DNA of 64,000 nucleotides. It comes from Paenibacillus sp. MZ04-78.2 (GTDB lineage: Bacteria; Bacillota; Bacilli; Paenibacillales; NBRC-103111). Under the pieces are notes generated by a model. The model was not told the DNA's origin and searched no databases. It worked only from the letters and a program-made list of their open reading frames with translations. The stretch is taken from the NCBI RefSeq assembly GCF_024213375.1, contig NZ_JANAVJ010000017.1:28673-92672 (forward strand), read 5' to 3'. Made by a program: the position numbers and the translations under genes. Shown one piece after another: positions 34,375 to 44,138 of the stretch; position 1 is the stretch's first letter; each line of letters begins with the position of its first letter.

Positions 34375-34935
34375 ATGGAGCACGAACAAATTCATAAGAA
34401 AATCGGCAAAAGCCTTCAGTCCATCCGCAAAGCCCGCTCGCTCAGTCTCGACCAGGTAGCGGAGCTGACGGGGGTCAGCAAAGCGATGCTCGGACAAATC
34501 GAACGCGGCGATTCGAATCCGACGATCTCGATCCTGTGGAAAATCGTGAATGGGCTGCGCATCTCGTTTACGTCTCTGATCGAAGAAGAACCGGCCAAGG
34601 TGACGCATTTCCGCTTTGATAATTTGGAGCCTTTTGTGGAGGAGGAGGGCCGGTATCGGGCTTTCCCGCTCGTTCCGTTCGACCAGCAGAAGCGTTTTGA
34701 AATTTATACGGTAGAAATGGAAGCGAACTGCACCCACATTTCGGAGCCGCATAACGAGGGGATCGAAGAGTACATTTTGATGATGTATGGCGAGCTCGAC
34801 ATCACGATCCAGCAGAAGACGTACACGCTGAAGGTGGGGGACGCGCTTCGGTTTACGGCGGACCAAAGCCATATTTATACGAATAAAACAGATCAGAAGA
34901 CGATGTACCACAACATCATCCTCTACCCTTCTTGA
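34375..34935 (+). CDS. XRE-family regulator with C-terminal cupin domain
   Basis: 186 residues. Helix-turn-helix of the XRE/Cro type (about 8-65: IGKSLQSIRKARSLSLDQVA, VSKAMLGQIERGDSNPTISI) and a cupin domain (about 105-185) with HISEPHNEGIEEYILMMYGELDI and KVGDALRFTADQSHIY, which often binds a small ligand. GGGAGGA lies four bases before the ATG; the frame is open further upstream to 34201, through the promoter. It is divergent from tdh-kbl and is therefore the likely regulator of threonine breakdown (inference). Confidence 0.9.
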   Translation: MEHEQIHKKIGKSLQSIRKARSLSLDQVAELTGVSKAMLGQIERGDSNPTISILWKIVNGLRISFTSLIEEEPAKVTHFRFDNLEPFVEEEGRYRAFPLVPFDQQKRFEIYTVEMEANCTHISEPHNEGIEEYILMMYGELDITIQQKTYTLKVGDALRFTADQSHIYTNKTDQKTMYHNIILYPS

Positions 34936-34948
34936 TCCGCAGCAAATG

Positions 34949-34993
34949 AAAACGGCAACCCGGGAAGCAGCGCCTCCTTCGGATTGCCGTTTT
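34949..34993 (+). terminator. Terminator after the XRE-cupin gene
   Basis: AAAACGGCAA (34949-34958) pairs with TTGCCGTTTT (34984-34993); a short T run ends the stem. Confidence 0.75.
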
Positions 34994-35067
34994 TGCTACG
35001 CTATAGCAGGGACTCTTGCTCAGTATCCGCGAAAAATATATCCCGTGTTTACGAATCAAACGGGGGC

Positions 35068-36108
35068 TTAATGAAGTGTTTTCAACGCCTCAGTCGTAAA
35101 GGGGACCATTTCGGCTGTTTGGCCGTCGCGGATCTTGTTTGCCCATTGAGGGTCCACCAATAATGCGCGACCTATGGCTACCAGATCAAATTCTTGACGT
35201 TCCAGCCTCTCGATTAACCCGTCAATCTTCGTATTATCGGCTCCCTTTCCTTCGGTAAAGAGACTCGTAAAATCGCCATCCAGACCAACCGATCCGACCG
35301 TAATCGTCGGTTTCCCTGTCAACTTTTTTGTCCATCCGGCAAGATTCAGATCGGAGCCTTCGAACTCCGGCTCCCAGAAACGGCGCGTTGAGCAGTGGAA
35401 AATATCAACGCCCGCGTCGACCAAGGGTGCCAAGAACTGTTCCAGTAGCTCCGGCGTTTCAGCCAATTTCGCTGTGTAGTTACTCGCCTTCCATTGCGAG
35501 AAACGAAGCACGATTGGGAATTCCGGTCCGACGGCGCGGCGGCATGCTTCTATAATCTCCACTGCAAAGCGGGTGCGCGCAACCATGTCACCGCCATAGC
35601 TGTCGGTTCGCGTGTTGGTTTTTTCCCAGAAGAATTGGTCGATTAAATATCCATGCGCACCGTGGAGCTCGATGCCGTCGAAGCCAAGCCGCTTGGCTTC
35701 AGATGCGGCCTGTGCGAAGCCTTGGACGATTGCGGCGATTTCCGATTCCGAATAATCGCCTACATGGCCTCGCGCTCCCATATGCCAAATCTGCGGTATG
35801 ATCCTTCCGCCCGCCGCGTGTACCTCAGTCACTACGTTTGCCCAACTGTTTAATGCAGCTTCACCATAGAAATGCGGTACGTTGGCTTGATTGGCCGAAT
35901 CCGGATGATTAATCACCGTACCTTCCGTCACGATAAGTCCAACACCGTTTTCGGCCCTGCGACGGTAATAGGCGGCCACATCCAAACCCGGCACGCCGTC
36001 CGGGGAAAATTGCCGGGTCATCGGCGCCATCACGATACGATTAGACAGAGTCAGATTTCCGTTTGCGAACGGTTGGAACAAAGCCTGAACAGATTGAGAA
36101 TAGCTCAT
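35068..36108 (-). CDS. NADH:flavin oxidoreductase of the Old Yellow Enzyme family
   Basis: 346 residues, FMN-binding TIM barrel. LTLSNRIVMAPMTR near the N-terminus, IIPQIWHMGARG, GFDGIELHGAHGYLIDQFFW (active-site H-x-x-H/N-like region) and VAIGRALLVDPQWANKI (phosphate-binding end) are typical of 12-oxophytodienoate-reductase-like OYEs. It reduces activated C=C bonds; the physiological substrate is unknown. GGAGG precedes ATG 36108; the frame extends a few codons upstream. It is a single-gene unit. Confidence 0.9.
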   Translation of the reverse strand: MSYSQSVQALFQPFANGNLTLSNRIVMAPMTRQFSPDGVPGLDVAAYYRRRAENGVGLIVTEGTVINHPDSANQANVPHFYGEAALNSWANVVTEVHAAGGRIIPQIWHMGARGHVGDYSESEIAAIVQGFAQAASEAKRLGFDGIELHGAHGYLIDQFFWEKTNTRTDSYGGDMVARTRFAVEIIEACRRAVGPEFPIVLRFSQWKASNYTAKLAETPELLEQFLAPLVDAGVDIFHCSTRRFWEPEFEGSDLNLAGWTKKLTGKPTITVGSVGLDGDFTSLFTEGKGADNTKIDGLIERLERQEFDLVAIGRALLVDPQWANKIRDGQTAEMVPFTTEALKTLH

Positions 36109-36275
36109 AGAAACCTCCAAATTTAATTATATTCCATAAAATTATATCAGTAATTCCATATGTTATCATCAATGTTAAAAGAGATACAATCAGCATCTTG
36201 AATTCGGATTTTTGCTCAGATTGCATGCCGCTTAGCCTCTGGAAATTTTCCAATTTTCTAAGTGAAACGTCCTAC

Positions 36276-36659
36276 TTATGCAAAAGCCACCACATCATTG
36301 GATTGTAATAGCAAATGAAAGCTCTCTTCGCCCAGATGTAAAAATGGACCTGAAGTATAATAATCAACAAGGGATCTGGCACTGGTCATAGTATCATAGA
36401 AATGAATAACCTCTTCTAATCCACTTAGCAGCGTTTTTCTTAAATCATCCATATTCGTATCAGGAGTGATTGAAAATCGATCTGGAACAGATTCAACAAT
36501 TTCCCCAATCCTTGCTCTGAAGTGACACTCCGCTTCTTGGGGCTCTGTCAGAATCTCTCTCGATTGTATCTGTGCCAACTCCGCTGCATAAATACCGCAG
36601 TTCACATAAAACATTACATTGTCCGCTGAATTGCCAGAGGATTTTTGGAAATTGAAAGA
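36276..36659 (-). pseudogene. Truncated hypothetical gene (DUF4304-like C-terminal part)
   Basis: An open frame starts just after a TGA (36660-36662) and reads FNFQKSSGNSADNVMFYVNC, then GIYAAELAQIQ, CHFRARIGE and TNMDDLRKTLLSGLEEVIHFYDTM. From memory this resembles the central and C-terminal part of DUF4304-type proteins, in which an FQKSSGS-like stretch follows a lost N-terminal strand. An ATG at 36614 would give 112 residues, but coding character continues upstream of it to the stop, so the gene is probably beheaded. Function unknown. Confidence 0.5.
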
Positions 36660-36719
36660 TCATAACAAAGGCGTTCATCCGTGCTAAGATATGGTGATAG
36701 AGGACGGAGTGGGGACAAA

Positions 36720-36753
36720 ATAGACGCAGCCCGCTCTTGGCGAATGCGTCTAT
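36720..36753. terminator. Hairpin upstream of the small peptide gene
   Basis: ATAGACGCA (36720-36728) pairs with TGCGTCTAT (36745-36753). On the plus strand CCGTTTTATC follows. It may be a terminator; orientation is uncertain. The 290 bases between the truncated gene and the peptide gene hold only this and the promoter-like box at 36802. Confidence 0.5.
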
Positions 36754-36777
36754 CCGTTTTATCGAAAACCTTTACAT

Positions 36778-36807
36778 TTACATTTTTGATCTGTTTCAGG
36801 GTATAAT
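36778..36807 (+). promoter_or_regulatory. Possible promoter of the 32-residue peptide gene
   Basis: TATAAT at 36802-36807 within GGGTATAATAGAATGG, with TTTACA-like sequence about 19 bases upstream. It would drive the small gene at 36910. Confidence 0.45.
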
Positions 36808-36909
36808 AGAATGGTGTAATGAAGCACTACAAGAAGGATATTTGACACCGTATAGCGCCGAGGAATAAAATCGCAAGCTGATTCTCTCATTCCAAGGAGG
36901 AGCCATTCC

Positions 36910-37008
36910 ATGTCAGACTATCAAATCCGCTTATTGAAAGCGTTCTCCCTGCTGCTGTTTCTATTATTGGTGATGGGCATCGAGTATTACAGCCAGCTTC
37001 ACAGTTAG
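36910..37008 (+). CDS. Small hydrophobic peptide (32 aa)
   Basis: ATG 36910 follows AAGGAGGA with eight bases between. The 32 residues start with SDYQIRLLKAF and then form one membrane span (SLLLFLLLVMGIEYY). The TAG stop (37006-37008) overlaps the TAA stop of the convergent sdaAA gene (37005-37007). The strong ribosome site, clear membrane helix and upstream TATAAT make it likely to be real, although it is too short for most gene finders. Function unknown; similar single-span peptides are common in Firmicutes. Confidence 0.6.
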   Translation: MSDYQIRLLKAFSLLLFLLLVMGIEYYSQLHS

Positions 37009-37916
37009 ACATGCTCCTTCTGCTCGCTCGTCCCGTTCCGCTTACGGTCGCGCAGCTGCTCCGTCAGCTTCCGTCCCGTCGGCGTCTGCGCCAGCCCGCC
37101 GAGCGCTGTTTCCCGGTGCTCGCGCGGCATAGCCTGACCAACCGACAGCATGACACCGATCACTTCGTCCGACGGAATGACGCTGCGTACGCCGGCCAGC
37201 GCCATGTCGGCGGCGGCGAGCGCATTGACGGCGCCGAGCCCGTTGCGAACGATGCACGGAATTTCCACGAGTCCGGCAACCGGGTCGCAGATCAGGCCAA
37301 GCGTATTTTTTAGCGCCAAGCCGACCGCATGCATCGCCTGCTCCGGGCTGCCGCCGCGCATTTCGACCAGCGCGCCCGCCGCCATTCCGATGGCGGAGCC
37401 CACTTCGGCCTGGCAACCGCCTTCCGCACCGGAAATGGACGAGTTGTTGGCAATGACATACCCGATCGCCCCGGCGCAAAACAGTCCTTCGACCAGCTTC
37501 TCGTCCGGCCAGCCGAACCGTTCCTGCGAGCTGACGAATACGCCGGGGATAATGCCGCAGGAGCCCGCCGTCGGCGTCGCCACCACACGGCCCATCGAAG
37601 CGTTCACTTCCGATACGGCAAGCGCATAGGCCATCGCTGTGCACGCTTCGCGGCCGGAGGAAGGATCACCGCTCGCCGAGAAGGAAGCGACCCGGCCGGC
37701 GTCGCCGCCCGTCAGTCCGCTCCGCGAAGCCGTCGGCTGTTCGATGCCCCGCCGCACCGCTTCTTTCATCGTTTGATAATACTCCGCCATCTGGCGGATG
37801 ACCTGCTCCCTCGTCTCGCCGGTTTCTTTCACCTGCTCCTCAATCATGAGGTGCGCGACCGTCGTCGATTCCAAGCGGCATAGTTCGGCCAACTGCCGCA
37901 GCGTTTGAAATCTCAT
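37005..37916 (-). CDS. sdaAA: L-serine dehydratase, iron-sulfur-dependent, alpha subunit
   Basis: 303 residues. SSGREACTAMAYALAVSEVN, VVATPTAGSCGIIPGV, SISGAEGGCQAEVGSA and CDPVAGLVEIPCIVRN contain the cysteines of the 4Fe-4S cluster characteristic of the two-subunit serine dehydratases of Gram-positive bacteria. With SdaAB it deaminates L-serine to pyruvate and ammonia. Its ATG overlaps the sdaAB stop (ATGA), so translation is coupled. The upstream reading through 37979 lies inside sdaAB. The operon is gcvH-sdaAB-sdaAA, below a glycine riboswitch. Confidence 0.95.
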   Translation of the reverse strand: MRFQTLRQLAELCRLESTTVAHLMIEEQVKETGETREQVIRQMAEYYQTMKEAVRRGIEQPTASRSGLTGGDAGRVASFSASGDPSSGREACTAMAYALAVSEVNASMGRVVATPTAGSCGIIPGVFVSSQERFGWPDEKLVEGLFCAGAIGYVIANNSSISGAEGGCQAEVGSAIGMAAGALVEMRGGSPEQAMHAVGLALKNTLGLICDPVAGLVEIPCIVRNGLGAVNALAAADMALAGVRSVIPSDEVIGVMLSVGQAMPREHRETALGGLAQTPTGRKLTEQLRDRKRNGTSEQKEHV

Positions 37917-38596
37917 GCTCTCCTGCTCCTTTGTGCCAAATCGATGATCTTCGCGTCCGCCACGTCCGGCAGCAGGCAAATGGAATCCAGCATGCCCTCC
38001 GGTGGAGCCGAATCCATCTCGATAACCGTCATTGCTTCGCCTTGACGACCCTTGCGGTCGACATCCATAAATCCGATATTGATTCCCGCCTCGCTGATAA
38101 CCTTCGTAATCGAGGCGAGAATTCCCGTACGGTCCGAATGCTTGATCACCAGCATCGGATACTGCGCTGTGCAGCTGACGTCAAAGCCGTTCAGCGAATG
38201 AATCTCAATGTTGCCCCCGCCGATGGAAGCACCCAGTACCTCCGCATAGCGATCGCCCGACCACAGCTCGATTTTGGCCGTGTTCGGATGAGGCGCCGCC
38301 CCGGTTCCCGGCTCGAACGTGATCTCTATGCCGAGCGACCTGGCTTCGTCCAGCACATCTGGAATGCGGGGATCGTCCGTATCGTAGTCGAGCAGCCCCC
38401 CGGCGATCGCCAGATCGGTGCCGTGACCCCAATAAGTCTCCGCGAACGATTCGTACAGAAGCACGCGGGCTTTCTCCGGCCTGCAGCCGAGCAGTTGTCG
38501 CGCCACACGGCCGATGCGGACAGCACCAGCCGTATGGGAGCTGGACGGACCGACCATCGCCGGCCCAATAATCGTAAACACATGCTTGAAGCGCAT
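37913..38596 (-). CDS. sdaAB: L-serine dehydratase, beta subunit with ACT domain
   Basis: 227 residues. The N-terminal domain has the family signature GPAMVGPSSSHTAGAVRIGR (about 11-30) and SFAETYWGHGTDLAIAGGLL. Residues about 148-220 form an ACT domain (MLVIKHSDRTGILASITKVI) that may sense serine or glycine. It forms the active dehydratase with SdaAA, whose start it overlaps by four bases. It is about 90 bases downstream of gcvH on the same strand. Confidence 0.95.
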   Translation of the reverse strand: MRFKHVFTIIGPAMVGPSSSHTAGAVRIGRVARQLLGCRPEKARVLLYESFAETYWGHGTDLAIAGGLLDYDTDDPRIPDVLDEARSLGIEITFEPGTGAAPHPNTAKIELWSGDRYAEVLGASIGGGNIEIHSLNGFDVSCTAQYPMLVIKHSDRTGILASITKVISEAGINIGFMDVDRKGRQGEAMTVIEMDSAPPEGMLDSICLLPDVADAKIIDLAQRSRRA

Positions 38597-38686
38597 TGGA
38601 CATACCTTCTTTCAACGGTTCGTCCGTTTTGACCGCCGGTTTTTGTTCTAAACGATGCTGTCCGATTTGCCCGGACTGCCGGACGG

Positions 38687-39085
38687 TTAGTCCTGGCTTG
38701 CGACGAACTCGCCATAGGCTTCGGCGGTAAGCAGGCTCTCCAGCGCTTGGCTGATTTCCCCGTCGACTTCCACTTCCACGATCCAACCGGCTCCGTACGG
38801 CTCGCTGTTGACCAGCTCCGGCGAATCGAGCAGCGCTTCGTTCACCTTCGTCACCGTCCCTCCTACCGGGCTGAACAGATCGGATACCGTCTTGACGGAT
38901 TCGATCGTTCCCATCGGCGCATGCGCCTCCAGCTTGGCGCCGAGCTTCGGCAGCTCGACGAACACGATGTCTCCAAGCTGATGCTGGGCAAAATCCGTAA
39001 TGCCGATCCGCACAGTCGTCGCCCCGGTCTTTTCCGTCCATTCATGCTCTTCCGTATAACGCAATCCCGCTTTCACTTCACTCAT
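38687..39085 (-). CDS. gcvH: Glycine cleavage system H protein
   Basis: 132 residues, normal length. [25 protein letters not shown] and the lipoylation motif [10 protein letters not shown] with Lys65 identify the lipoyl carrier that shuttles the aminomethyl group between GcvP, GcvT and the lipoamide dehydrogenase. It is the first gene behind the minus-strand glycine riboswitch and stands apart from gcvT-gcvPA-gcvPB, which lie on the other strand. Between the ATG and the riboswitch terminator about 235 bases of leader show no gene. Confidence 0.95.
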   Translation of the reverse strand: MSEVKAGLRYTEEHEWTEKTGATTVRIGITDFAQHQLGDIVFVELPKLGAKLEAHAPMGTIESVKTVSDLFSPVGGTVTKVNEALLDSPELVNSEPYGAGWIVEVEVDGEISQALESLLTAEAYGEFVASQD

Positions 39086-39320
39086 CGTCAGCACCCTTTT
39101 CTCCTGAAATGAATAAATCCCTAATCGCTTTGAAAACGCGGGCAGCAGCATGACGGCGGCTCTGCCCCTATCGTGTGTCCGCTCCGCCTTGCTTGCCGTC
39201 GGCAAAACGGTCTGCTCCCTCTTAGCGTGTCCGCCAATACCGGCGCTTTATCCGCATCATCTCCAGATTGAAGCGCTTCCACTCAAATTGCCCAGCTGCG
39301 CCTGCTTGCTCGCAAACGCC

Positions 39321-39548
39321 AAAAAAGGACAGGAAAAGGCATCTCGCCTTGTTCTCTGTCCCGGGTACCTGAGAGTTTAGGGCCGCTCGTCGCGCCGTTA
39401 CCCCTTTGGTGGCTTACGCTCTCTCCAGAGGCGCGTCGGATGGCGGTACATTTACCTGAGAGATTAATCGCCATTCGGCAGGTTTGGCGACTTGCTCCTT
39501 CGGTGCCTTATGCGGGCTTATCGCGGCCGCTCCGGTCTCTCCCAACCA
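39321..39548 (-). promoter_or_regulatory. Tandem glycine riboswitch with terminator, controlling gcvH-sdaAB-sdaAA
   Basis: Two consecutive aptamers lie on the minus strand. Aptamer 1 (about 39548-39450) has GGGAGAGACCGG, CACCGAAGGAGCAAG and ATCTCTCAGGTAAA. Aptamer 2 (about 39430-39363) has CTGGAGAGAGCG and AACTCTCAGGTACC. An intrinsic terminator follows: GGACAG (39356-39361) with CTGTCC (39327-39332) and then six T. This is the standard glycine-activated ON switch: glycine binding should prevent the terminator. It links glycine level to both GcvH and serine dehydratase. Confidence 0.92.
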
Positions 39549-39578
39549 TCGTCATTCGCTGTATTCACATCTCCTTCA

Positions 39579-39671
39579 AGAGTAATTCAACCGGGTGGGG
39601 ATGTCAAGAATTCACACTAAAATCTTGCCTGATGTTTGCGGTTGACACAGGCCTGCTCTTTAGAGTATTAA
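39579..39671. promoter_or_regulatory. Back-to-back promoters of the two glycine riboswitches
   Basis: Minus strand: TTGACA (39602-39607), 17 bases, TACTCT (39579-39584). Plus strand: TTGACA (39642-39647), 18 bases, TATTAA (39666-39671). The two -35 boxes are 34 bases apart, so both operons are fired from one small region. Confidence 0.75.
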
Positions 39672-39711
39672 TGAATATAGAGCTATACAACCGAATAACG
39701 CGGATGAACGT

Positions 39712-39986
39712 AAAGGGAGAGATTACCGGAACGCACGGTAGCGCCGAAGGAGTAAGCCCGCCAAGCCGGGTGAATCTCTCAGGCAAAAGGACCTCTACCG
39801 GACGCAACTCTGGAGAGCGCCCTGCTTGCTTTATGCAAGATCAGGGTCACCCAAGGGGAAACTTGTACAGCCGCTTCCATCCCGGAAGACTGCAAGGTAA
39901 CTCTCAGGTACAAAGGACAGAGCGGAAGGACAGCGCAGGCATGTGATTTTAGCATGCTTGCCTGCCTTTTCGTTCTGTCCTTTTTT
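39712..39986 (+). promoter_or_regulatory. Tandem glycine riboswitch with terminator, controlling gcvT-gcvPA-gcvPB
   Basis: Aptamer 1 (about 39712-39790) has AGGGAGAGATTACCGG, GCGCCGAAGGAGTAAG and AATCTCTCAGGCAAAAGG. Aptamer 2 (about 39807-39918) has CTCTGGAGAGCG, CACCCAAGGGG and AACTCTCAGGTACAAAGG. Then AAGGACAG (39926-39933) and an inner GCAGGC arm pair with GCCTGC and CTGTCC (39975-39980) followed by six T: an intrinsic terminator. Same ON-switch logic as the divergent copy, on the other strand. Confidence 0.93.
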
Positions 39987-40032
39987 CGCTTGAAGCCTGT
40001 CGCAATCCCAAACCACGATCGAGGTGATCCGA

Positions 40033-41142
40033 TTGAATCCGTCATTGAAAAGAACGCCGCTTTTCCCTTTGTATGCCGAGTACCCCGGCGTCCGCTGTAT
40101 CGACTTCGGCGGCTGGGAGCTGCCGGTCCAATTTACCGGCATTGGGCGCGAGCACGAAGCTGTTAGGCAGCAGGCCGGCTTGTTCGACGTATCGCACATG
40201 GGCGAATTTCTCGTCACCGGAACCTTCGCGGAGACGTTCCTCCAGCGGGTAATGACGAATGACGTCTCGAAGCTCGCCGACGGCCAGGCGCAGTATACGC
40301 TGATGTGTTACGAGGATGGGGGCGTCATCGACGATCTGCTCGTCTATCGGCTGTCGGCCGATCAATTTATGCTCGTCGTCAACGCCTCCAATATCGACAA
40401 AGACTTACGCTGGCTGGAATCGCATCTGCTCGGCGACGTCTCGCTGGAGAACAAGTCGGATGCGACGGCGCTCCTCGCGCTGCAAGGTCCGAACGCTCAA
40501 GCGATTGCCGCCCGCGTCACGGACGCCGATTTGAATGCGCTGTCACCGTTCCATTTTATTCCTGAAGCCAGGGTATGCGGCGTGCCCGCGCTCGTCTCCC
40601 GCACCGGCTACACCGGCGAAGACGGCTTCGAGTTTTATGTTGCCGCGGACGACGCCCCCGCGCTATGGAAAGGGCTGATGGAAGCGGGCGAGCCGCTCGG
40701 TCTGACGCCTACCGGACTAGGCGCGCGGGATACGCTGCGGTTCGAGGCCAAGCTGCCGCTGTACGGGCAGGAGCTTTCCGACAAGATTACGCCGCTGGAG
40801 GCGGGCCTCGGCTTCTTCGTCAAGCTGGCGAAGGACGACTTTATCGGTCGGGACGCGCTGCTCCGCCAGAAGGAAGTGGGCGTGCCGCGTAAGCTCGTCG
40901 GCATCGAGATGATCGACCGCGGCATTCCCCGCTCCCATTATCCCGTCTATGCCGGCGACCGGCAGATCGGTGAAGTGACCACCGGGACGCAGTCCCCTAC
41001 GCTCAAGCGGAATCTCGGTCTGGCGCTGGTTCAAGCGGAATATGGCGAGCCGGGCACCGAAGTGGACGTGGAAATCCGGGGCAGCCGGTTGAAGGCCGTT
41101 GTCGTCAAAGCGCCGTTTTATCGGCGAAACGGGAAATCCTAA
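40033..41142 (+). CDS. gcvT: Glycine cleavage system T protein (aminomethyltransferase)
   Basis: 369 residues. [44 protein letters not shown] and [20 protein letters not shown] are signatures of GcvT, which transfers the methylene group from the H protein to tetrahydrofolate. The start is TTG 40033, just after GAGGTGATC; GTG 40024 lies inside that site. First gene behind the plus-strand glycine riboswitch, followed by gcvPA after 36 bases. Confidence 0.95.
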   Translation: MNPSLKRTPLFPLYAEYPGVRCIDFGGWELPVQFTGIGREHEAVRQQAGLFDVSHMGEFLVTGTFAETFLQRVMTNDVSKLADGQAQYTLMCYEDGGVIDDLLVYRLSADQFMLVVNASNIDKDLRWLESHLLGDVSLENKSDATALLALQGPNAQAIAARVTDADLNALSPFHFIPEARVCGVPALVSRTGYTGEDGFEFYVAADDAPALWKGLMEAGEPLGLTPTGLGARDTLRFEAKLPLYGQELSDKITPLEAGLGFFVKLAKDDFIGRDALLRQKEVGVPRKLVGIEMIDRGIPRSHYPVYAGDRQIGEVTTGTQSPTLKRNLGLALVQAEYGEPGTEVDVEIRGSRLKAVVVKAPFYRRNGKS

Positions 41143-41178
41143 TTGCAGAGACAACCAACAAGGAGTGAAACCCATACC

Positions 41179-42537
41179 ATGAGCGTCAAACACCGGTATT
41201 TGCCTATGACCGACCGGGATCGCGCCGACATGCTGCGCACGATCGGCGTCGGCTCGGTCGATGAACTGTTTCGAGATATTCCCGAACCGATCCGCTACCG
41301 CGGCACGCTGCCGATGTCCGGCGCGCTGGACGAAATCTCGCTGCTGAAGCATATGAAGCAGCTGGCTTCGCGCAATGCGGATACGAGTCAATACGCCAGC
41401 TTTTTGGGCGCGGGTCTGTACGATCACCACGTACCCGTCGTCATCAATCATATTATTTCGCGTTCGGAATTTTATACGGCCTACACGCCGTATCAGCCGG
41501 AAATCAGCCAAGGGGAGCTGCAGGCGATTTTCGAATTTCAATCGTACATTTGCGAGCTGACCGGCATGAAGGTTGCCAACGCCAGCATGTACGACGGCGC
41601 GACGGCGCTGGCCGAAGCGGGCGCTCTCGCCAGCGGCGCCACGCAGCGGAAGCAGATCGTCATCTCGCGGGCCGTTCACCCCGAGGCGCGCGAAATTATG
41701 CGCACGACGGCGCGCGGCCTGAACCTGAACGTGGTGGAGGTCGACTATGCGGACGGCGTGACCGACCTGGAGCAACTGAAAGCCGCGGTAACCGACGATA
41801 CCGCCGCCGTCATCGTGCAGTCGCCGAACTTCTTCGGCTGCATCGAGGATCTGACGGCGATCGAACCGATCGCTCACAGCCTCAAAGCGCTGTTCGTCGT
41901 CAGCACGAATCCGATGTCGCTCGGACTGCTGGAAGCGCCCGGCAAGCTGGGCGCGGATATCGTCGTGGGCGATGCCCAGCCGCTCGGCATTCATCCGGCA
42001 TTCGGCGGCCCGACCTGCGGATTTTTCGCCGTCACCGAGCCGCTGATGCGCCGCATGCCCGGCCGGATCGTCGGCCAGACGGTCGACCGCGACGGCAAGC
42101 GCGGCTTTGTGCTGACGCTGCAAGCCCGGGAGCAGCACATCCGGCGCGAGAAGGCAACCTCGAACATTTGTTCGAATCAGGCGCTGCTGGCGCTGTGTGC
42201 CTCCGTCTACCTGTCGACAATGGGCAAGGAAGGAATGCGCGAGGCGGGAAGCCTGAATCTGCAGAAATCCCACTATGCCGCACGCGAGCTGGCGAAGCTC
42301 GAAGGTCCGTCGCTGCCGTTCACGGCGCCTTTCTTCAACGAATTCGTCGTGAGCCTTCCGGCGAACGCCAATATCGCGGACTTGAACGAACGGCTGCTGG
42401 AAGCCGGGTTTATCGGCGGGCTAGATCTGGGCCGCTATTATCCCGAGCTTCAGAACCATATGCTCGTCGCCGTTACCGAAAAACGGACCAAAGCTGAAAT
42501 TGACGAATTTGCAGCACGATTGGGGGAACTCGTATGA
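41179..42537 (+). CDS. gcvPA: Glycine dehydrogenase (decarboxylating) subunit 1
   Basis: 452 residues, N-terminal half of the split P protein found in Firmicutes. [58 protein letters not shown] and [13 protein letters not shown] are typical. It supports PLP-dependent glycine decarboxylation with GcvPB. AAGGAGTGAAA precedes ATG 41179. Its stop overlaps the gcvPB start (ATGA). Confidence 0.96.
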   Translation: MSVKHRYLPMTDRDRADMLRTIGVGSVDELFRDIPEPIRYRGTLPMSGALDEISLLKHMKQLASRNADTSQYASFLGAGLYDHHVPVVINHIISRSEFYTAYTPYQPEISQGELQAIFEFQSYICELTGMKVANASMYDGATALAEAGALASGATQRKQIVISRAVHPEAREIMRTTARGLNLNVVEVDYADGVTDLEQLKAAVTDDTAAVIVQSPNFFGCIEDLTAIEPIAHSLKALFVVSTNPMSLGLLEAPGKLGADIVVGDAQPLGIHPAFGGPTCGFFAVTEPLMRRMPGRIVGQTVDRDGKRGFVLTLQAREQHIRREKATSNICSNQALLALCASVYLSTMGKEGMREAGSLNLQKSHYAARELAKLEGPSLPFTAPFFNEFVVSLPANANIADLNERLLEAGFIGGLDLGRYYPELQNHMLVAVTEKRTKAEIDEFAARLGELV

Positions 42538-43991
42538 AACCGGAAAAAGCGCTCATTTTCGAGCTGAGCCAGCCGGGGCGCGTCGCATACTCGCTGCCCG
42601 CCTGCGACGTCCCGGAGATGGAGGCCGCCGAGTTGGTTCCGTCCCACCTGCTTCGCAGCGAGCCTGCCGCCCTGCCGGAAGTGTACGAGGTCGACGTGAT
42701 CCGGCATTACACCGAACTGTCGCGCCTCAACTTCGGCGTGGACAACGGCTTTTATCCGCTCGGCTCGTGCACGATGAAATACAATCCGAAAATTAACGAA
42801 GATACCGCGCGTTTCCCCGGGTTCGCTGGAATTCACCCGTATCAGCCGGAATCCAGCGTTCAAGGGGCACTGGAGCTGCTGTACACGCTCCAGAACGATC
42901 TTGGCGCACTCACCGGCATGGATCAGGTGACGCTGCAGCCGGCCGCGGGAGCGCACGGCGAATGGACGGGGCTCATGATGATCCGCGCTTACCACGAAAG
43001 CCGGGGCGAGATGCGGACCAAGGTCATCGTGCCGGATTCCTCCCACGGGACGAATCCAGCCAGTGCGACGACGGCCGGATTCGAGACACTGACGATCAAG
43101 TCGAACGAGCAGGGACTCGTCGATCTGGACGCGCTGCGCGCGGCGGTCGGGCCCGACACGGCCGCACTCATGCTGACGAACCCGAGCACACTCGGCCTGT
43201 TCGAGGAGCATATCGTAGAGATCGCGGAGATCGTTCATGCCGCAGGCGGCTTGCTCTACTACGACGGAGCCAACTCCAACGCCATCATGGGCATCACGCG
43301 CCCCGGCGACATGGGGTTCGACGTTGTGCATCTCAACCTGCACAAGACGATGAGCACCCCGCATGGCGGCGGTGGTCCAGGCGCAGGGCCGGTCGGCGTG
43401 AAAGGCAAGCTCATTCCGTTCTTGCCGAAGCCGATCGTGGCCCGTCGTGAGGATGGCACGTTCTATCTCGACTCCGACCGTCCGGACTCGATCGGACGGG
43501 TGAAGGCTTACAACGGCAACTTCGGCATTCTCGTCCGGGCGTATACGTACATCCGTACGTACGGTCCGGAGGGGCTCCGTGAAGTATCGGAATGCGCGGT
43601 GCTGAACGCCAACTACATGATGCACCGGCTTGCTCCGTATTACGAGATGCCTTATCCGGGCGTCTGCAAGCACGAATTCGTCATGTCCGGACGCGGCCTC
43701 AAAAAGTACGGCGTGCGGACGCTCGATGTCGCCAAGCGCCTGCTTGATTTCGGCTATCATCCGCCGACCATCTACTTCCCGCTCAACGTCGAGGAATGCA
43801 TCATGATCGAGCCGACGGAGACGGAAAGCAAGGAGACGCTCGACGGGTTTATCGATACGATGATCCGGATCGCCAAGGAAGCCGAGGAGCAGCCGGACCT
43901 GCTGTTAAACGCGCCGTACACGACCGTCGTCCGACGGCTCGACGAAACGCTGGCTGCCCGCAAACCCGTGCTGAACTGCACCTGCGAGTAA
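42534..43991 (+). CDS. gcvPB: Glycine dehydrogenase (decarboxylating) subunit 2
   Basis: 485 residues, C-terminal half of the split P protein. [40 protein letters not shown] and the PLP-binding [16 protein letters not shown] with Lys271 are present. With GcvPA it decarboxylates glycine and loads the aminomethyl group onto GcvH. It overlaps gcvPA by four bases. Last gene of the operon, followed by a strong terminator. Confidence 0.96.
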   Translation: MKPEKALIFELSQPGRVAYSLPACDVPEMEAAELVPSHLLRSEPAALPEVYEVDVIRHYTELSRLNFGVDNGFYPLGSCTMKYNPKINEDTARFPGFAGIHPYQPESSVQGALELLYTLQNDLGALTGMDQVTLQPAAGAHGEWTGLMMIRAYHESRGEMRTKVIVPDSSHGTNPASATTAGFETLTIKSNEQGLVDLDALRAAVGPDTAALMLTNPSTLGLFEEHIVEIAEIVHAAGGLLYYDGANSNAIMGITRPGDMGFDVVHLNLHKTMSTPHGGGGPGAGPVGVKGKLIPFLPKPIVARREDGTFYLDSDRPDSIGRVKAYNGNFGILVRAYTYIRTYGPEGLREVSECAVLNANYMMHRLAPYYEMPYPGVCKHEFVMSGRGLKKYGVRTLDVAKRLLDFGYHPPTIYFPLNVEECIMIEPTETESKETLDGFIDTMIRIAKEAEEQPDLLLNAPYTTVVRRLDETLAARKPVLNCTCE

Positions 43992-44075
43992 AGCCCGCCT
44001 GCGCTTAAACTATACCGTTGTCAGATCATCCGGCTCAGCCGGAAAGACTGACACTCGCATCCAGCAATAAAAAAG

Positions 44076-44138
44076 AATCCCCGGCCGCCTGCGGAAGTCC
44101 GTTATGAACGGGACCTCCGCCGAAGCGGCCGGGGTTTT
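44076..44138 (+). terminator. Terminator after gcvPB
   Basis: CCCCGGCCGC (44079-44088) pairs with GCGGCCGGGG (44125-44134) and TTTT follows; an inner stem strengthens the hairpin. It ends the gcvT-gcvPA-gcvPB operon. Confidence 0.85.
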
